Made by a program: the position numbers and the translations under genes
Notes under the pieces: generated by a model
Seen by the model: the letters and a program-made list of their open reading frames with translations, nothing else
Database searches by the model: none
Told to the model about the DNA's origin: nothing
From: Firmicutes bacterium CAG:95
Lineage (GTDB): Bacteria > Bacillota > Clostridia > Lachnospirales > Lachnospiraceae
Length of the DNA: 14,746 nucleotides
NCBI GenBank assembly: GCA_000438155.1
Contig: FR902927.1
Coordinates: forward strand, 1-14,746
Direction of reading: 5' to 3'
Part shown: in pieces, positions 6,683-14,660 of the stretch
Layout of the letters: every line of letters begins with the position of its first letter
Numbering within the stretch: position 1 is the first letter of the stretch

Positions 6683-7150
6683 TTACGCACGGAGACGGAC
6701 TTTTAATTCCTTTTCGGCTTCTCTTTTCTGATCCTTCTTTGCAATATCCTGTCGCTTATCATACAGCTTCTTGCCTTTGGCAAGACCAATTTCGATTTTG
6801 GCTCTTCCATTACTGAAATAGACCTGTAAAGGCACAATGGTATATCCCTTCTCGGCGCTGTTTCCGATCAGCTTCTGGATCTGCGATTTATGCAAAAGGA
6901 GCTTCCGCACGCGCAGCGGATCTTTGTTAAAAATATTTCCCTTTTCATACGGGCTGATATGCATGCCGTAAATGAACACCTCTCCATTTTCAATCCGGAT
7001 AAAGGCTTCCTTAATACTGCACTTTCCCATACGCAGGGATTTTACTTCCGTTCCATGTAAAACAAGACCTGCTTCATACTTTTCTTCGATAAAATAATCA
7101 TGATATGCTTTTTTATTATTTGCTACAAGCTTCAATTCTTCTTTCGCCAT
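6683..7150 (-). CDS. smpB: SsrA-binding protein SmpB
   Basis: A 155-residue protein of standard length. Family motifs are seen in order: NKKAYHDYFIEEKYEAGLVLHGTEVKSLR split over 12-40, a central beta-barrel region with YEKGNIFNKDPLR (68-80) and RKLLLHK, and the C-terminal basic tail with GKKLYDKRQDIAKKD. That tail normally becomes helical in the mRNA channel of a stalled ribosome. SmpB binds the tRNA-like domain of tmRNA and delivers it to ribosomes lacking a codon in the A site. Its RNA partner is encoded immediately downstream and RNase R 64 bases upstream, the usual Firmicute order. The ATG follows AAAGG. Confidence 0.97.
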   Translation of the reverse strand: MAKEELKLVANNKKAYHDYFIEEKYEAGLVLHGTEVKSLRMGKCSIKEAFIRIENGEVFIYGMHISPYEKGNIFNKDPLRVRKLLLHKSQIQKLIGNSAEKGYTIVPLQVYFSNGRAKIEIGLAKGKKLYDKRQDIAKKDQKREAEKELKVRLRA

Positions 7151-7214
7151 ACTCGTCAGCCTTTCTGATTTTATCCGGATTCTGTCAGATCATTATACGG
7201 ATAACTATTCGTCC

Positions 7215-9353
7215 TTATTCCTTTTGCAGCACAAAATCCACGGATTTCATCTGCAGATCCACATCATCCACGATCACATCCACCTTCTGTCCCAGCCGGA
7301 AGGTTCTGCCGGTATCCCGGCCAATCATTTCATATGCCTGTTCATCATAATAGTAATAATCGCCTGCCATGCGGGATACATGAACCATACCTTCTACGGT
7401 ATTGGGCAGTTCCACATAAATTCCCCATGCTGTCACACCGGAAATCACACCTTCAAATTTCTCTCCGATTCTGCTCACCATGTACTGTGCTTTCTTGAGC
7501 TTCTCGGTTTCACGCTCTGCCTCATCGGCACGGCGTTCCATCCGGGAGGAATGCTTTGCCACCTCCGGAAGAATTTCTTCGTAGTGAAGAATTCTTTTGC
7601 CATCCATTCTGCCCCGGAGCTGTTCCTTGATAATCCGGTGAATCTGCAGATCCGGATAACGCCGGATCGGTGAGGTAAAGTGACAATAATACGGGCAGGC
7701 CAGTCCAAAATGTCCCATACATTCCGTCTGGTAAGAAGCCCGCTTCATACTCCGAAGCGTCAGACGACTCAGCAGTGCCTCTTCCGGAGTCCCCTCAATC
7801 TTCCCCAAAAGCTTCTGAATTTCTTTAGGATGAATTTCGTTATCCCCGGTTTTTACCTTTATATTATATCCGAAGTTCCGGATAAAAGTACCAAGTTTCA
7901 TAATCTTTTCCGGATCGGGTGTTTCATGGGTACGGTATACGAACGGAATCTCCATCCAGTAAAAATGCTGTGCCACAGTTTCATTCGCGAGCAGCATAAA
8001 ATCCTCGATGATCTTATTGGCAATCCTTCTTTCATAAGGCTTAATGGAAATCGGATTACCCTCTTTGTCCAGTTCAATTTTACTCTCCGGAAAATCAAAG
8101 TCAATGGATCCTCTGCTCTTTCTTTTTTCACGAAGAATGTCGGCCAGTTTCTTCATACAGTGGAACATGGAAACCTGGGCTTCATACCGCCTGCAAAGTA
8201 CCGGATCATGTTCTTCCAGAATCTTATTCACATCAGTATAGTTCATACGCTCGTCCACATGAATGACACTCTCTACGATCTCATGATCGATGACATTCCC
8301 TTTTTGATCTACGGTCATCAGACAGCTTAAGGCAAGACGATCCTCACCCATATTCAAAGAACACATACCATTACTCAACACATGCGGCAGCATCGGGATC
8401 ACCCGGTCAACCAGATATACGCTGGTTCCTCGTTCCAGGGCTTCCCTGTCCAGAGCTGAATTTTCCTGTACATAGTTCGAGACATCCGCAATATGCACTC
8501 CCAGATTATATTTTCCATCTTCATAGGACAGGCTGATTGCATCGTCTAAATCCTTCGCATCCTCTCCATCTATGGTAACGGTCATCAACTGCCGCAGATC
8601 TTTACGTCCGGCACGATCCGCTTCCGATACCTCCTTTGCCACACGCTCTGCCTGATTCAGCACCCGCTCCGGAAATTCCGTCGGAAGAGCAAAGCCCTTC
8701 ACAATCGATAAAATATCAACTCCCGGATCATTCACATGTCCTAAAATCTCTATGATTTTACCTTCCGGCTTGTGCTTTGTATCCCCATAATCCGTAATCT
8801 GTGCAACTACCTTATGTCCTGTTACTGCGCCCTTCGAACGCTCCACCGGAATAAAAATATCTGTATTCAGCTTCTCATTATCGGGAATCACGAAGCCGAA
8901 ACTCTTGCATTTGTCATAGGTTCCGACCACCTGCTCAATCCCATGCATCAAAATTCCGGTGACCCTGGCTTCCTTACGCTTACCACGCTGATCCTTAAGA
9001 AGCTCCACCTGAACCGTATCCAGATGAAATGCACCGCCGGTATAATCCTCCGGTATAAAAAGGTCTTCCTCCTGTCCTTCCACCTCTACGAATCCAAAGC
9101 CGCGGCTGTTGCTGATAAAGGTTCCCACCTGCTGCTTTGCCTGCCCGTCTCCCTTGATATACTTGCCACGTTTTGTCATCTGGAGGCTTCCTTCATTTAA
9201 AAGCTCCTGAAGAATTGACTTCAGTTCTTCCCGCTCTTCCGGCTCTACCTGCATGAAGATCGCAAGTTCCTTCTCCTTCATCGGAACATAACAGGAATCC
9301 TCTACAAGCTGTATGATTAAGTTTTTCCGTTCTTCTCTTGTTTTCTTCTTCAC
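7215..9353 (-). CDS. rnr: Ribonuclease R
   Basis: A 712-residue 3'-5' exoribonuclease. In order: N-terminal winged-helix region (~1-65), two cold-shock/OB domains (~75-130 with RGFGFV, and ~138-205 with SFGFVIP), the RNB catalytic domain (~250-580), and a C-terminal S1 domain (~630-710 with GVISGVTAWGIYVEL). The metal-binding acidic set is intact (D262, D268, D270, D271 in IDGEDAKDLDDAI), and the RNB end motif HFTSPIRRYPDL is at 558-569. The long lysine-rich tail of the E. coli enzyme is absent. It degrades structured RNA and helps remove non-stop mRNA during tmRNA rescue. The start is GTG (9351-9353) with GAGG about 10 bases upstream; the nearby ATG is out of frame. No clear promoter was found upstream, so read-through of the secG terminator is possible. 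Confidence 0.97.
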   Translation of the reverse strand: MKKKTREERKNLIIQLVEDSCYVPMKEKELAIFMQVEPEEREELKSILQELLNEGSLQMTKRGKYIKGDGQAKQQVGTFISNSRGFGFVEVEGQEEDLFIPEDYTGGAFHLDTVQVELLKDQRGKRKEARVTGILMHGIEQVVGTYDKCKSFGFVIPDNEKLNTDIFIPVERSKGAVTGHKVVAQITDYGDTKHKPEGKIIEILGHVNDPGVDILSIVKGFALPTEFPERVLNQAERVAKEVSEADRAGRKDLRQLMTVTIDGEDAKDLDDAISLSYEDGKYNLGVHIADVSNYVQENSALDREALERGTSVYLVDRVIPMLPHVLSNGMCSLNMGEDRLALSCLMTVDQKGNVIDHEIVESVIHVDERMNYTDVNKILEEHDPVLCRRYEAQVSMFHCMKKLADILREKRKSRGSIDFDFPESKIELDKEGNPISIKPYERRIANKIIEDFMLLANETVAQHFYWMEIPFVYRTHETPDPEKIMKLGTFIRNFGYNIKVKTGDNEIHPKEIQKLLGKIEGTPEEALLSRLTLRSMKRASYQTECMGHFGLACPYYCHFTSPIRRYPDLQIHRIIKEQLRGRMDGKRILHYEEILPEVAKHSSRMERRADEAERETEKLKKAQYMVSRIGEKFEGVISGVTAWGIYVELPNTVEGMVHVSRMAGDYYYYDEQAYEMIGRDTGRTFRLGQKVDVIVDDVDLQMKSVDFVLQKE

Positions 9354-9370
9354 AGTTTCTATTCCTCATA

Positions 9371-9546
9371 TACCTGCTGCACTAGTTCAAGCTATCTCTC
9401 ACATCTGCTTTCACTAAATACTCTACATGTACCTGCTGCACTAAATTCGAACTGCGCTTTGCTTGTTCTTATTAAGTGCACAGGTATCGTTCGCACTAAG
9501 TTCAAGCTGCGCTTTCAGCTTGCTTTCACTAAGTGCTCTACATAAA
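9371..9546. repeat. Three degenerate direct repeats of about 55-61 bp
   Basis: The gene-free stretch between secG and rnr contains three head-to-tail imperfect copies, at about 9371-9429, 9430-9484 and 9485-9546. Shared blocks include TACCTGCTGCACTA (copies 1 and 2; altered in 3), TTCAAGCT (1 and 3; TTCGAACT in 2), GCTTTCACTAA (1 and 3) and CTCTACAT (1 and 3). In copy 3 the minus strand forms the hairpin CAAGCTG-AAAGCG-CAGCTTG. No coding potential is seen. The array lies in the region that would be the 5' leader of the rnr transcript. Confidence 0.7.
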
Positions 9547-9571
9547 AAGGGCATTCCCAACAGGAATGCCC
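9544..9571 (-). terminator. Intrinsic terminator after secG
   Basis: On the minus strand GGGCATTCC pairs perfectly with GGAATGCCC (plus-strand 9563-9571 with 9549-9557) around a short loop, followed by TTTTT. It begins 14 bases past the secG stop codon. It is the strongest terminator in the window. Confidence 0.93.
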
Positions 9572-9584
9572 TCAACCAAGCTCT

Positions 9585-9824
9585 TTAAAATACGCTCAAA
9601 TTCAAAACAATAGAAATCAACATAAATCCGATGGCCAGATACTTCGTGATCTTCACGAGATTGCCTTCCATGGAACGTCCCTTGTTCTTACCCCAGTAAG
9701 TCTCTGCCATACCACTGATGGCTCCAAGTCCTGCTGACTTTCCTTCCTGCATTAATACCAGTACCGTAAGTGCGATACATAATAATATAAAAATAATCTG
9801 AATAATAATCTTTACGACTGCCAT
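9585..9824 (-). CDS. secG: Preprotein translocase subunit SecG
   Basis: A 79-residue protein with two membrane helices (about 4-23 and 56-78) joined by the family signature VLMQEGKSAGLGAISG. It is the small auxiliary subunit of the SecYEG export channel. The chosen ATG (9822-9824) stands seven bases after a perfect AGGAGG. A longer frame starting from an upstream TTG at 9845 would translate through that ribosome site and is rejected. A promoter lies just upstream (9855-9883) and a strong terminator just downstream, so it can be transcribed alone. Its closeness to rnr, smpB and ssrA is a known Firmicute arrangement. Confidence 0.95.
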   Translation of the reverse strand: MAVVKIIIQIIFILLCIALTVLVLMQEGKSAGLGAISGMAETYWGKNKGRSMEGNLVKITKYLAIGFMLISIVLNLSVF

Positions 9825-9854
9825 TTTATTACCTCCTAATGCCAAGCAAGGTTT

Positions 9855-9883
9855 AGTTTATCATAAGTATCAACGAATTGCAA
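9855..9883 (-). promoter_or_regulatory. Promoter of secG
   Basis: Minus strand -35 TTGCAA (9878-9883), 17-base spacer, -10 TAAACT (9855-9860). It lies in the 67-base gap between the lysozyme stop and the secG start, at a normal distance from the secG ribosome site. Confidence 0.6.
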
Positions 9884-9891
9884 GTGCTATT

Positions 9892-11352
9892 TCATGCGAT
9901 CTCAAGTTCAACGGCTGTCAGAAGTCCTGTTTTATCTGCGTGGAACAGTGCTCCGTTCAAGTTAAGATCCTGATTCTTTACAAGTTCTCCGGTTGCCGGA
10001 TCATAATAGAAGCTTCCGGTCCCGGTTTCTACAATACCGGTCATCATCACACCTTCCGGACTGAAGAAGTAATTCTTCTTCTCGATCGTTGCTGCTCCGG
10101 TTACCAGATGTCCGTCATCTGCAGACAGATAATGTCTTCCGGCTGCATCATCATAAAAGCCTCTGACCTTTGCTCCGGTTGCGGGATCATAGAAGAACGT
10201 TCCATTCTCTAAGGTCACCCAGCCGGTCTGTCGGATTCCTTCTGCACTAAACAGGAATTCCGCACCATCAATCGCCTGTGCGCCCGTAAACATATGTCCA
10301 TCAGTACGATCAAAGAAGTAAACATTTCCCTTCTCATCGCTGTACCAGTCCCGTTTCATAATTCCATTGTTGGCAGGCTCATAGAAGAATTTCTGATCGT
10401 TGATCATTACCCATCCTGCGGTCTTTACACCCTCCGCCGTAAAGTAAAAGTCCGCACCATCCACATTACGCTGCCCTCTGGCAATGCTTCCGTCTTCCGG
10501 TGTGAGATAATAGGTCTTATCCCCTTCCGTGTACCATCCTCGAATCAGATTTCCTGCTCCATCCAGATAATAACGGGTATCATTAAAATCCACCCAGCCC
10601 TTCTGCATCTTCCAGTTCCGGTAAAAACGCACATTTCCGTTATGCTCAATAAATCCATCGGAAATAATCAGATTGCTGTAATCCTTGAACTGATAGTTCA
10701 CATCCACTCTTCCCGGAAATCCGTTAACCTTACCCGAACTGCTGTACTGCCAGAAGCACACATTATTGGTATGTCCGCAGGAGCTGTTGTACTGTGCCAC
10801 CCAGCGGTCCCAGCCGCAGATGCTTAACTTGGTGTCAAACATATTCTTATAGGAATATACCATCGGATAATAACCGGCTGCATCAATCGTCGTACAGAAT
10901 GCATTGATAATATCAATAAGCTGCTGATTGCTTAAGTTCTTATGACATTTATCCTCAATATCAAACACGATCGGATAATTTACAGTATATCCTTCGATCC
11001 ATTGCAAAACCAGGTTGGCCTCCTGCTGTGCCTGTTCCGGTGTTGTTGCATAGGAATACAGATAAATACCTGTCTTCAAGCCTGCAGACTGTGCTCCCGT
11101 AATGTTCGATGCGAACTGCGGATCCACACCACTATTGGTGCTTCCCACCTTGATAAAAGCAAACTGCATTCCAGATGCTGCAACCTGTCCCCAGTTTACC
11201 GCGCCGTTGTGCTTGGAAGCGTCTACCCCCTGTGCAATTGCCCCGTTTGCATTCGCTGCAGATACCTGTCCCATGGGAAGCATTCCCAGTACCGCAACGG
11301 CCATCGCCATCGCAACTGTCTTTTGCAACATGTTTAAAAATCTTTTTTTCAT
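9892..11352 (-). CDS. Secreted GH25 lysozyme (N-acetylmuramidase) with cell-wall-binding repeats
   Basis: A 486-residue protein from the preferred ATG (11350-11352). A signal peptide covers about 1-32, ending VSA. The GH25 domain follows at about 41-226, with the predicted catalytic acids D44 (GVDASKHNG) and D131/E133 (VFDIED), plus FWQYSSSGKVNG and RVDVNY near its end. It should cleave the MurNAc-GlcNAc bond of peptidoglycan. Residues about 240-480 are Gly/aromatic-rich choline-binding-type repeats (GW, YYLD, FFYDPATG), forming a ~62-residue super-repeat of about 3.2 copies. An in-frame ATG at 11373 would add seven residues; I prefer 11352 because the promoter at 11392-11420 leaves only ~12 bases before 11373, while AAGGGG precedes 11352. 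It lies between eno and secG and probably acts in wall remodelling or competition. Confidence 0.92.
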   Translation of the reverse strand: MKKRFLNMLQKTVAMAMAVAVLGMLPMGQVSAANANGAIAQGVDASKHNGAVNWGQVAASGMQFAFIKVGSTNSGVDPQFASNITGAQSAGLKTGIYLYSYATTPEQAQQEANLVLQWIEGYTVNYPIVFDIEDKCHKNLSNQQLIDIINAFCTTIDAAGYYPMVYSYKNMFDTKLSICGWDRWVAQYNSSCGHTNNVCFWQYSSSGKVNGFPGRVDVNYQFKDYSNLIISDGFIEHNGNVRFYRNWKMQKGWVDFNDTRYYLDGAGNLIRGWYTEGDKTYYLTPEDGSIARGQRNVDGADFYFTAEGVKTAGWVMINDQKFFYEPANNGIMKRDWYSDEKGNVYFFDRTDGHMFTGAQAIDGAEFLFSAEGIRQTGWVTLENGTFFYDPATGAKVRGFYDDAAGRHYLSADDGHLVTGAATIEKKNYFFSPEGVMMTGIVETGTGSFYYDPATGELVKNQDLNLNGALFHADKTGLLTAVELEIA

Positions 11353-11391
11353 TCGTGTCTGATACCCCTTCATCTTTTTTCGTACTCTTCC

Positions 11392-11420
11392 AGTTTATCT
11401 TTTCTCCCTTGTTACGTCAA
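11392..11420 (-). promoter_or_regulatory. Promoter of the GH25 lysozyme gene
   Basis: Minus strand -35 TTGACG (11415-11420), 17-base spacer, -10 TAAACT (11392-11397). Transcription would start near 11385. The -10 and its flank (GATAAACT) are identical to those of the secG promoter. Confidence 0.6.
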
Positions 11421-11490
11421 CCGTAAATAACCGAATTTAAAAGAATTTTTTCGGTAAAATCTTCCATTCAATTCCTCAGTTATATATTTT

Positions 11491-12813
11491 CTATTTTAAT
11501 TTCCCTGTTTTTTCCGTATCCCCGTATCCGGTCAGAAAAACTGCTGTTTCCCCAAGCTCTTCCTCAATCCGTAAAAGCTGGTTATATTTCGCCACACGCT
11601 CTGACCGGGAAGGTGCACCGGTTTTAATCTGTCCGGCATTCATGGCAACTGCAAGATCTGCAATGGTTGTGTCCTCCGTTTCACCGGATCTGTGGGAAAT
11701 CACTGCCGTGTAGCCTGCTTTATGCGCAATATCAATGGTTTCCATGGTTTCCGTAAGTGTTCCGATCTGATTCAGCTTAATCAGAATGGAATTTCCGCAG
11801 TGCAGCTTAATTCCCGCGCCAAGCCGTTTGGCATTAGTTACAAACAGATCGTCCCCGACAAGCTGAATTCTATTTCCAAGCTTTTCGGTCAGCATCTGCC
11901 AGCCCGGCCAATCCTCTTCATCCAGTGCGTCCTCAATGGAAAAAATCGGATATTTTGTAACCAACTGCTTCCAGTGCGCAATCAGCTCTTCTGAGGTAAA
12001 GGACTGCCCGGACTTCGGCTGCCGGTATTCGCCCTTCTGTCCCCCCTTCCACTCAGAGGCTGCAGCATCCATGGCAATCTTAAAGTCCTTTCCCGGTTTG
12101 TAGCCTGCCTTTTTCACCGCTTCCAGAATATATTCAATCGCCTCTTCCTCTCCGGAAAGATCCGGTGCAAATCCTCCCTCATCACCCACAGCGGTAATAA
12201 GTCCCTTCTTTCTTAACAGATCGGCAAGGCAGTGAAAGACTTCCGTACACCACTGCAGACCTTCCTGAAAGGAATGTGCACCGACCGGCATAATCATAAA
12301 CTCCTGCACATCCAGATTGTTGGCCGCATGTGCACCTCCGTTTAAGATGTTCATCATGGGAATGGGAAGCACCCTGGCATTTACGCCTCCCAGATACTGA
12401 TATAACGGCAGCCGCATTGCCTTAGCCGCTGCCTTCGCATTGGCAAGCGATACTGCCAGCATGGCATTAGCTCCAAGACTTCCTTTGTTATCTGTTCCAT
12501 CCGTTTCAATCAGAATCCGGTCAATAAGCGGCTGCTTTAACCCGTTTTTTCCAGCCAGTGCCTCCTTGATTCTGGTATTGATGTTTGCAATAGCTTTTCT
12601 CACCCCAAGTCCACAGTATCTTGGCTCACCATCTCTTAACTCGATTGCTTCAAACTGTCCGGTACTTGCCCCAGAAGGAACTGCGGCACGTTCACAGAAC
12701 CGTTCCCCGGTTTCCGTATCGGTAAGCACCACCTCTGCTTCCACCGTCGGATTTCCTCTGGAATCCAGAATTTCCCTTCCATGAATATTCGTAATCTGTA
12801 AATATCGATTCAT
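11491..12813 (-). CDS. eno: Enolase (phosphopyruvate hydratase)
   Basis: A 440-residue glycolytic enzyme converting 2-phosphoglycerate to phosphoenolpyruvate. Family residues are all seen: the mobile loop SGASTG (47-52), H162 in NGGAHAANN, E212 in GDEGGFAP, Mg ligands D249, E294 (FSIEDALDEEDW) and D321 (LVGDDLFVTN), catalytic K346 (SILIKLNQIGT), SHRSGETED (373-381) and K397. It is complete and slightly longer than the ~430 residues typical of the family, with a short lysine-rich end. The ATG has GAGG seven bases upstream. It is divergent from the glycosyltransferase gene, with overlapping promoters between them. No convincing terminator was found after it. Confidence 0.97.
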   Translation of the reverse strand: MNRYLQITNIHGREILDSRGNPTVEAEVVLTDTETGERFCERAAVPSGASTGQFEAIELRDGEPRYCGLGVRKAIANINTRIKEALAGKNGLKQPLIDRILIETDGTDNKGSLGANAMLAVSLANAKAAAKAMRLPLYQYLGGVNARVLPIPMMNILNGGAHAANNLDVQEFMIMPVGAHSFQEGLQWCTEVFHCLADLLRKKGLITAVGDEGGFAPDLSGEEEAIEYILEAVKKAGYKPGKDFKIAMDAAASEWKGGQKGEYRQPKSGQSFTSEELIAHWKQLVTKYPIFSIEDALDEEDWPGWQMLTEKLGNRIQLVGDDLFVTNAKRLGAGIKLHCGNSILIKLNQIGTLTETMETIDIAHKAGYTAVISHRSGETEDTTIADLAVAMNAGQIKTGAPSRSERVAKYNQLLRIEEELGETAVFLTGYGDTEKTGKLK

Positions 12814-12844
12814 TTCAAAACCTCGCTTTCCTTTTTATTTACCA

Positions 12845-12873
12845 TTGTTTCCAATCCAAAGAATTGTTATACT
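12845..12873 (+). promoter_or_regulatory. Promoter of the PMT-family gene
   Basis: Plus strand -35 TTGTTT (12845-12850), 17-base spacer, -10 TATACT (12868-12873). Start is expected near 12880, leaving about 30 bases before the ATG at 12909. The -10 overlaps that of the divergent eno promoter. Confidence 0.6.
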
Positions 12874-12895
12874 GAACTGGAAATCAACTTGTGAA
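12866..12895 (-). promoter_or_regulatory. Promoter of eno
   Basis: Minus strand -35 TTCACA (12890-12895), 18-base spacer, -10 TATAAC (12866-12871). Its -10 shares four bases with the -10 of the opposite promoter. Transcription would start near 12859, about 45 bases before the eno ATG. Confidence 0.55.
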
Positions 12896-12908
12896 AGGTC
12901 ACGCAATC

Positions 12909-14660
12909 ATGAATCGGATCCGGAATTTTTTAAGTAAATATTTCAGAAAACATTTTATAGAAAGTACATTTATGACGAAATGGGATTACCTTGCCATGGG
13001 AGTTCTTACTTTGTTTTTTACCATTCTGGTTTTTTATCGGATCGGGAATACCTCTGCTCCGCAAAGCGCCTATACAGCTACCTCCGAAGACCGGGATATT
13101 GTCATTGATTTAGGAGACTATGTGGACGTCGGATCGATTCACATGTTCTTAGGCAATCTGAATACGCGTAAGTTCTCAATCTCTGCCTTTAATGAAGTAA
13201 CCGGGGCCTGGGAGGTTCTTCAGGGAGAAACAGCTGCAGAGTCGGTCTTTGCCTGGAATACTATTGCGATTAACTATAACCTCCGTTATCTGGGAATTGT
13301 TGCCCTGGATGAGGAATGTGTCATCAATGAGCTGGTTCTCACTTCTCCGGATGGAACGATCTTATCTCCGATTTATGATGCGAAATATTCCGCTTTGTTT
13401 GATGAGCAGGATCTGTTTCCTGCGGTCAAAACCTATCTGACCGGCACGATGTTTGACGAAGTCTATCATGGACGCACCGCCTATGAATTCATTCATGGAC
13501 TGGTGACCTACGAAACCACCCATCCGCAGCTTGGCAAAATTCTTATTTCTTTGGGCATACGGATGTTTGGGATGACTCCGTTTGGCTGGCGATTTATGTC
13601 GGCTCTCTTTGGAATTTTTATGGTTCCGCTTTTCTATCTCTTTGCAAAGCGGCTCTTTCAGAATACCTTTGCTGCAACAGCCACTACGATACTTCTGGTG
13701 TTTGACTGTATGCACTTCATGTTATCAAGAATTGCCACGATTGATATTTTCGTAGCCTTCTTTATTATTCTGGCATACTACTACCTGTACCGCTATTTTC
13801 TGGCAGATCACAAATATCGTCAGACTTCAGAGTGCCTTTCGGATCCGTTCCCGCCCTTCCGTGTTGCCGTCCTTCTGGCGCTGTGCGGTGTCGGTATGTC
13901 CCTTGCCATTGCCACGAAATTAACCGGTGTCTATGCAGCTGCCGGACTTGCCATCCTTTTTATCTGGTACACAATCCTGCATTTTCCGAAGCAGCAGACT
14001 CTCCGGCTGTTTTTATTCTGTATCGGCTTTTTCGTGATACTTCCACTTGTTCTGTATACACTTGCTTATATTCCTGTTGTCGGTGCAGACGGCTACAACG
14101 GGCTGATTGATAAAACCATCAAGAATACCCAGTATATGCTCTGGTATCACTCTACCTTAAAGGCCGAGCATTACTACAGCTCTCCTTACTATGAATGGCC
14201 CGTAATCTGGATGCCGCTTCTGGATGCGAACGATGCCGTAAGTGCCACAAAGGTAAGTGCTGTGAGCTGCATGGGAAATCCGGCAATCTGGTGGGTGGGA
14301 ATTCCCTGTGTTCTCATCACCTTTATTCAATGGATCGCACGCCGCGACGGCAAGGCCGGATTTTTAACAATCGGTTATCTTGCCCAGTATCTTCCCTGGG
14401 TGATCCTTGGACTTTCCGGTGGACGAATCACCTTTATTTATCACTACTTCCCCGCCATCCTCTTCACGATCCTGATGATGGGATATGTGATTCACCTGCT
14501 TTTAACAAGATTCCCGAAAAGTAAAATAGCAATCACCGTCTATCTGGTGATTGCCATTGCATGCTTTTTCGTATTTTATCCGGTAGTATCCGGATTTCCG
14601 GTTTCCCGTGAATACGGAATGCACCTGCGTCTGCTTAAAGACTGGATTCTTGTGCTTTAA
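12909..14660 (+). CDS. PMT-family (GT39) membrane glycosyltransferase with a jelly-roll-like insert
   Basis: A 583-residue polytopic membrane protein with about ten to eleven helices. TM1 is about 27-46. Residues 49-~155 are extracytoplasmic and resemble a discoidin/F5-8C-type sandwich (DIVIDLGDYVDVGSIHMFLG, then RYLGIVAL and VINELVL). The GT39 catalytic loop follows: FDEVYHGRTAYEFIHG with the D-E pair at 183-184, and HPQLGK at 205-210. Later features include DANDAVSATKVSA near 439-451 and YHYFP near 511-515. Such enzymes use a polyprenyl-phosphate sugar to modify extracellular proteins or wall polymers; acceptor and sugar are unknown. The ATG at 12909 follows AAAGG about 10 bases upstream; an in-frame GTG at 12891 lies just before that ribosome site and is unlikely. 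Its 3' end overlaps the next, convergent gene. Confidence 0.9.
   Translation: MNRIRNFLSKYFRKHFIESTFMTKWDYLAMGVLTLFFTILVFYRIGNTSAPQSAYTATSEDRDIVIDLGDYVDVGSIHMFLGNLNTRKFSISAFNEVTGAWEVLQGETAAESVFAWNTIAINYNLRYLGIVALDEECVINELVLTSPDGTILSPIYDAKYSALFDEQDLFPAVKTYLTGTMFDEVYHGRTAYEFIHGLVTYETTHPQLGKILISLGIRMFGMTPFGWRFMSALFGIFMVPLFYLFAKRLFQNTFAATATTILLVFDCMHFMLSRIATIDIFVAFFIILAYYYLYRYFLADHKYRQTSECLSDPFPPFRVAVLLALCGVGMSLAIATKLTGVYAAAGLAILFIWYTILHFPKQQTLRLFLFCIGFFVILPLVLYTLAYIPVVGADGYNGLIDKTIKNTQYMLWYHSTLKAEHYYSSPYYEWPVIWMPLLDANDAVSATKVSAVSCMGNPAIWWVGIPCVLITFIQWIARRDGKAGFLTIGYLAQYLPWVILGLSGGRITFIYHYFPAILFTILMMGYVIHLLLTRFPKSKIAITVYLVIAIACFFVFYPVVSGFPVSREYGMHLRLLKDWILVL

Noticed and set aside
7171..7204. Inverted repeat TTATCCG/CGGATAA between rnr and smpB
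   Set aside because: The 20-base loop and lack of a T run rule out a terminator, and no regulator site is recognised; it may be chance.
7680..8330. A 216-codon rightward open frame opposite rnr
   Set aside because: The minus-strand frame encodes the intact RNase R catalytic domain; the opposite frame is open by composition only.
9825..9845. Upstream extension of secG from a TTG codon
   Set aside because: It would run through the perfect AGGAGG ribosome site that serves the ATG at 9824, and adds nothing resembling SecG.
11430..11455. Inverted repeat ACCGAA/TTCGGT after eno as a terminator
   Set aside because: Only six pairs with a long AT-rich loop, and no T run follows on the minus strand.
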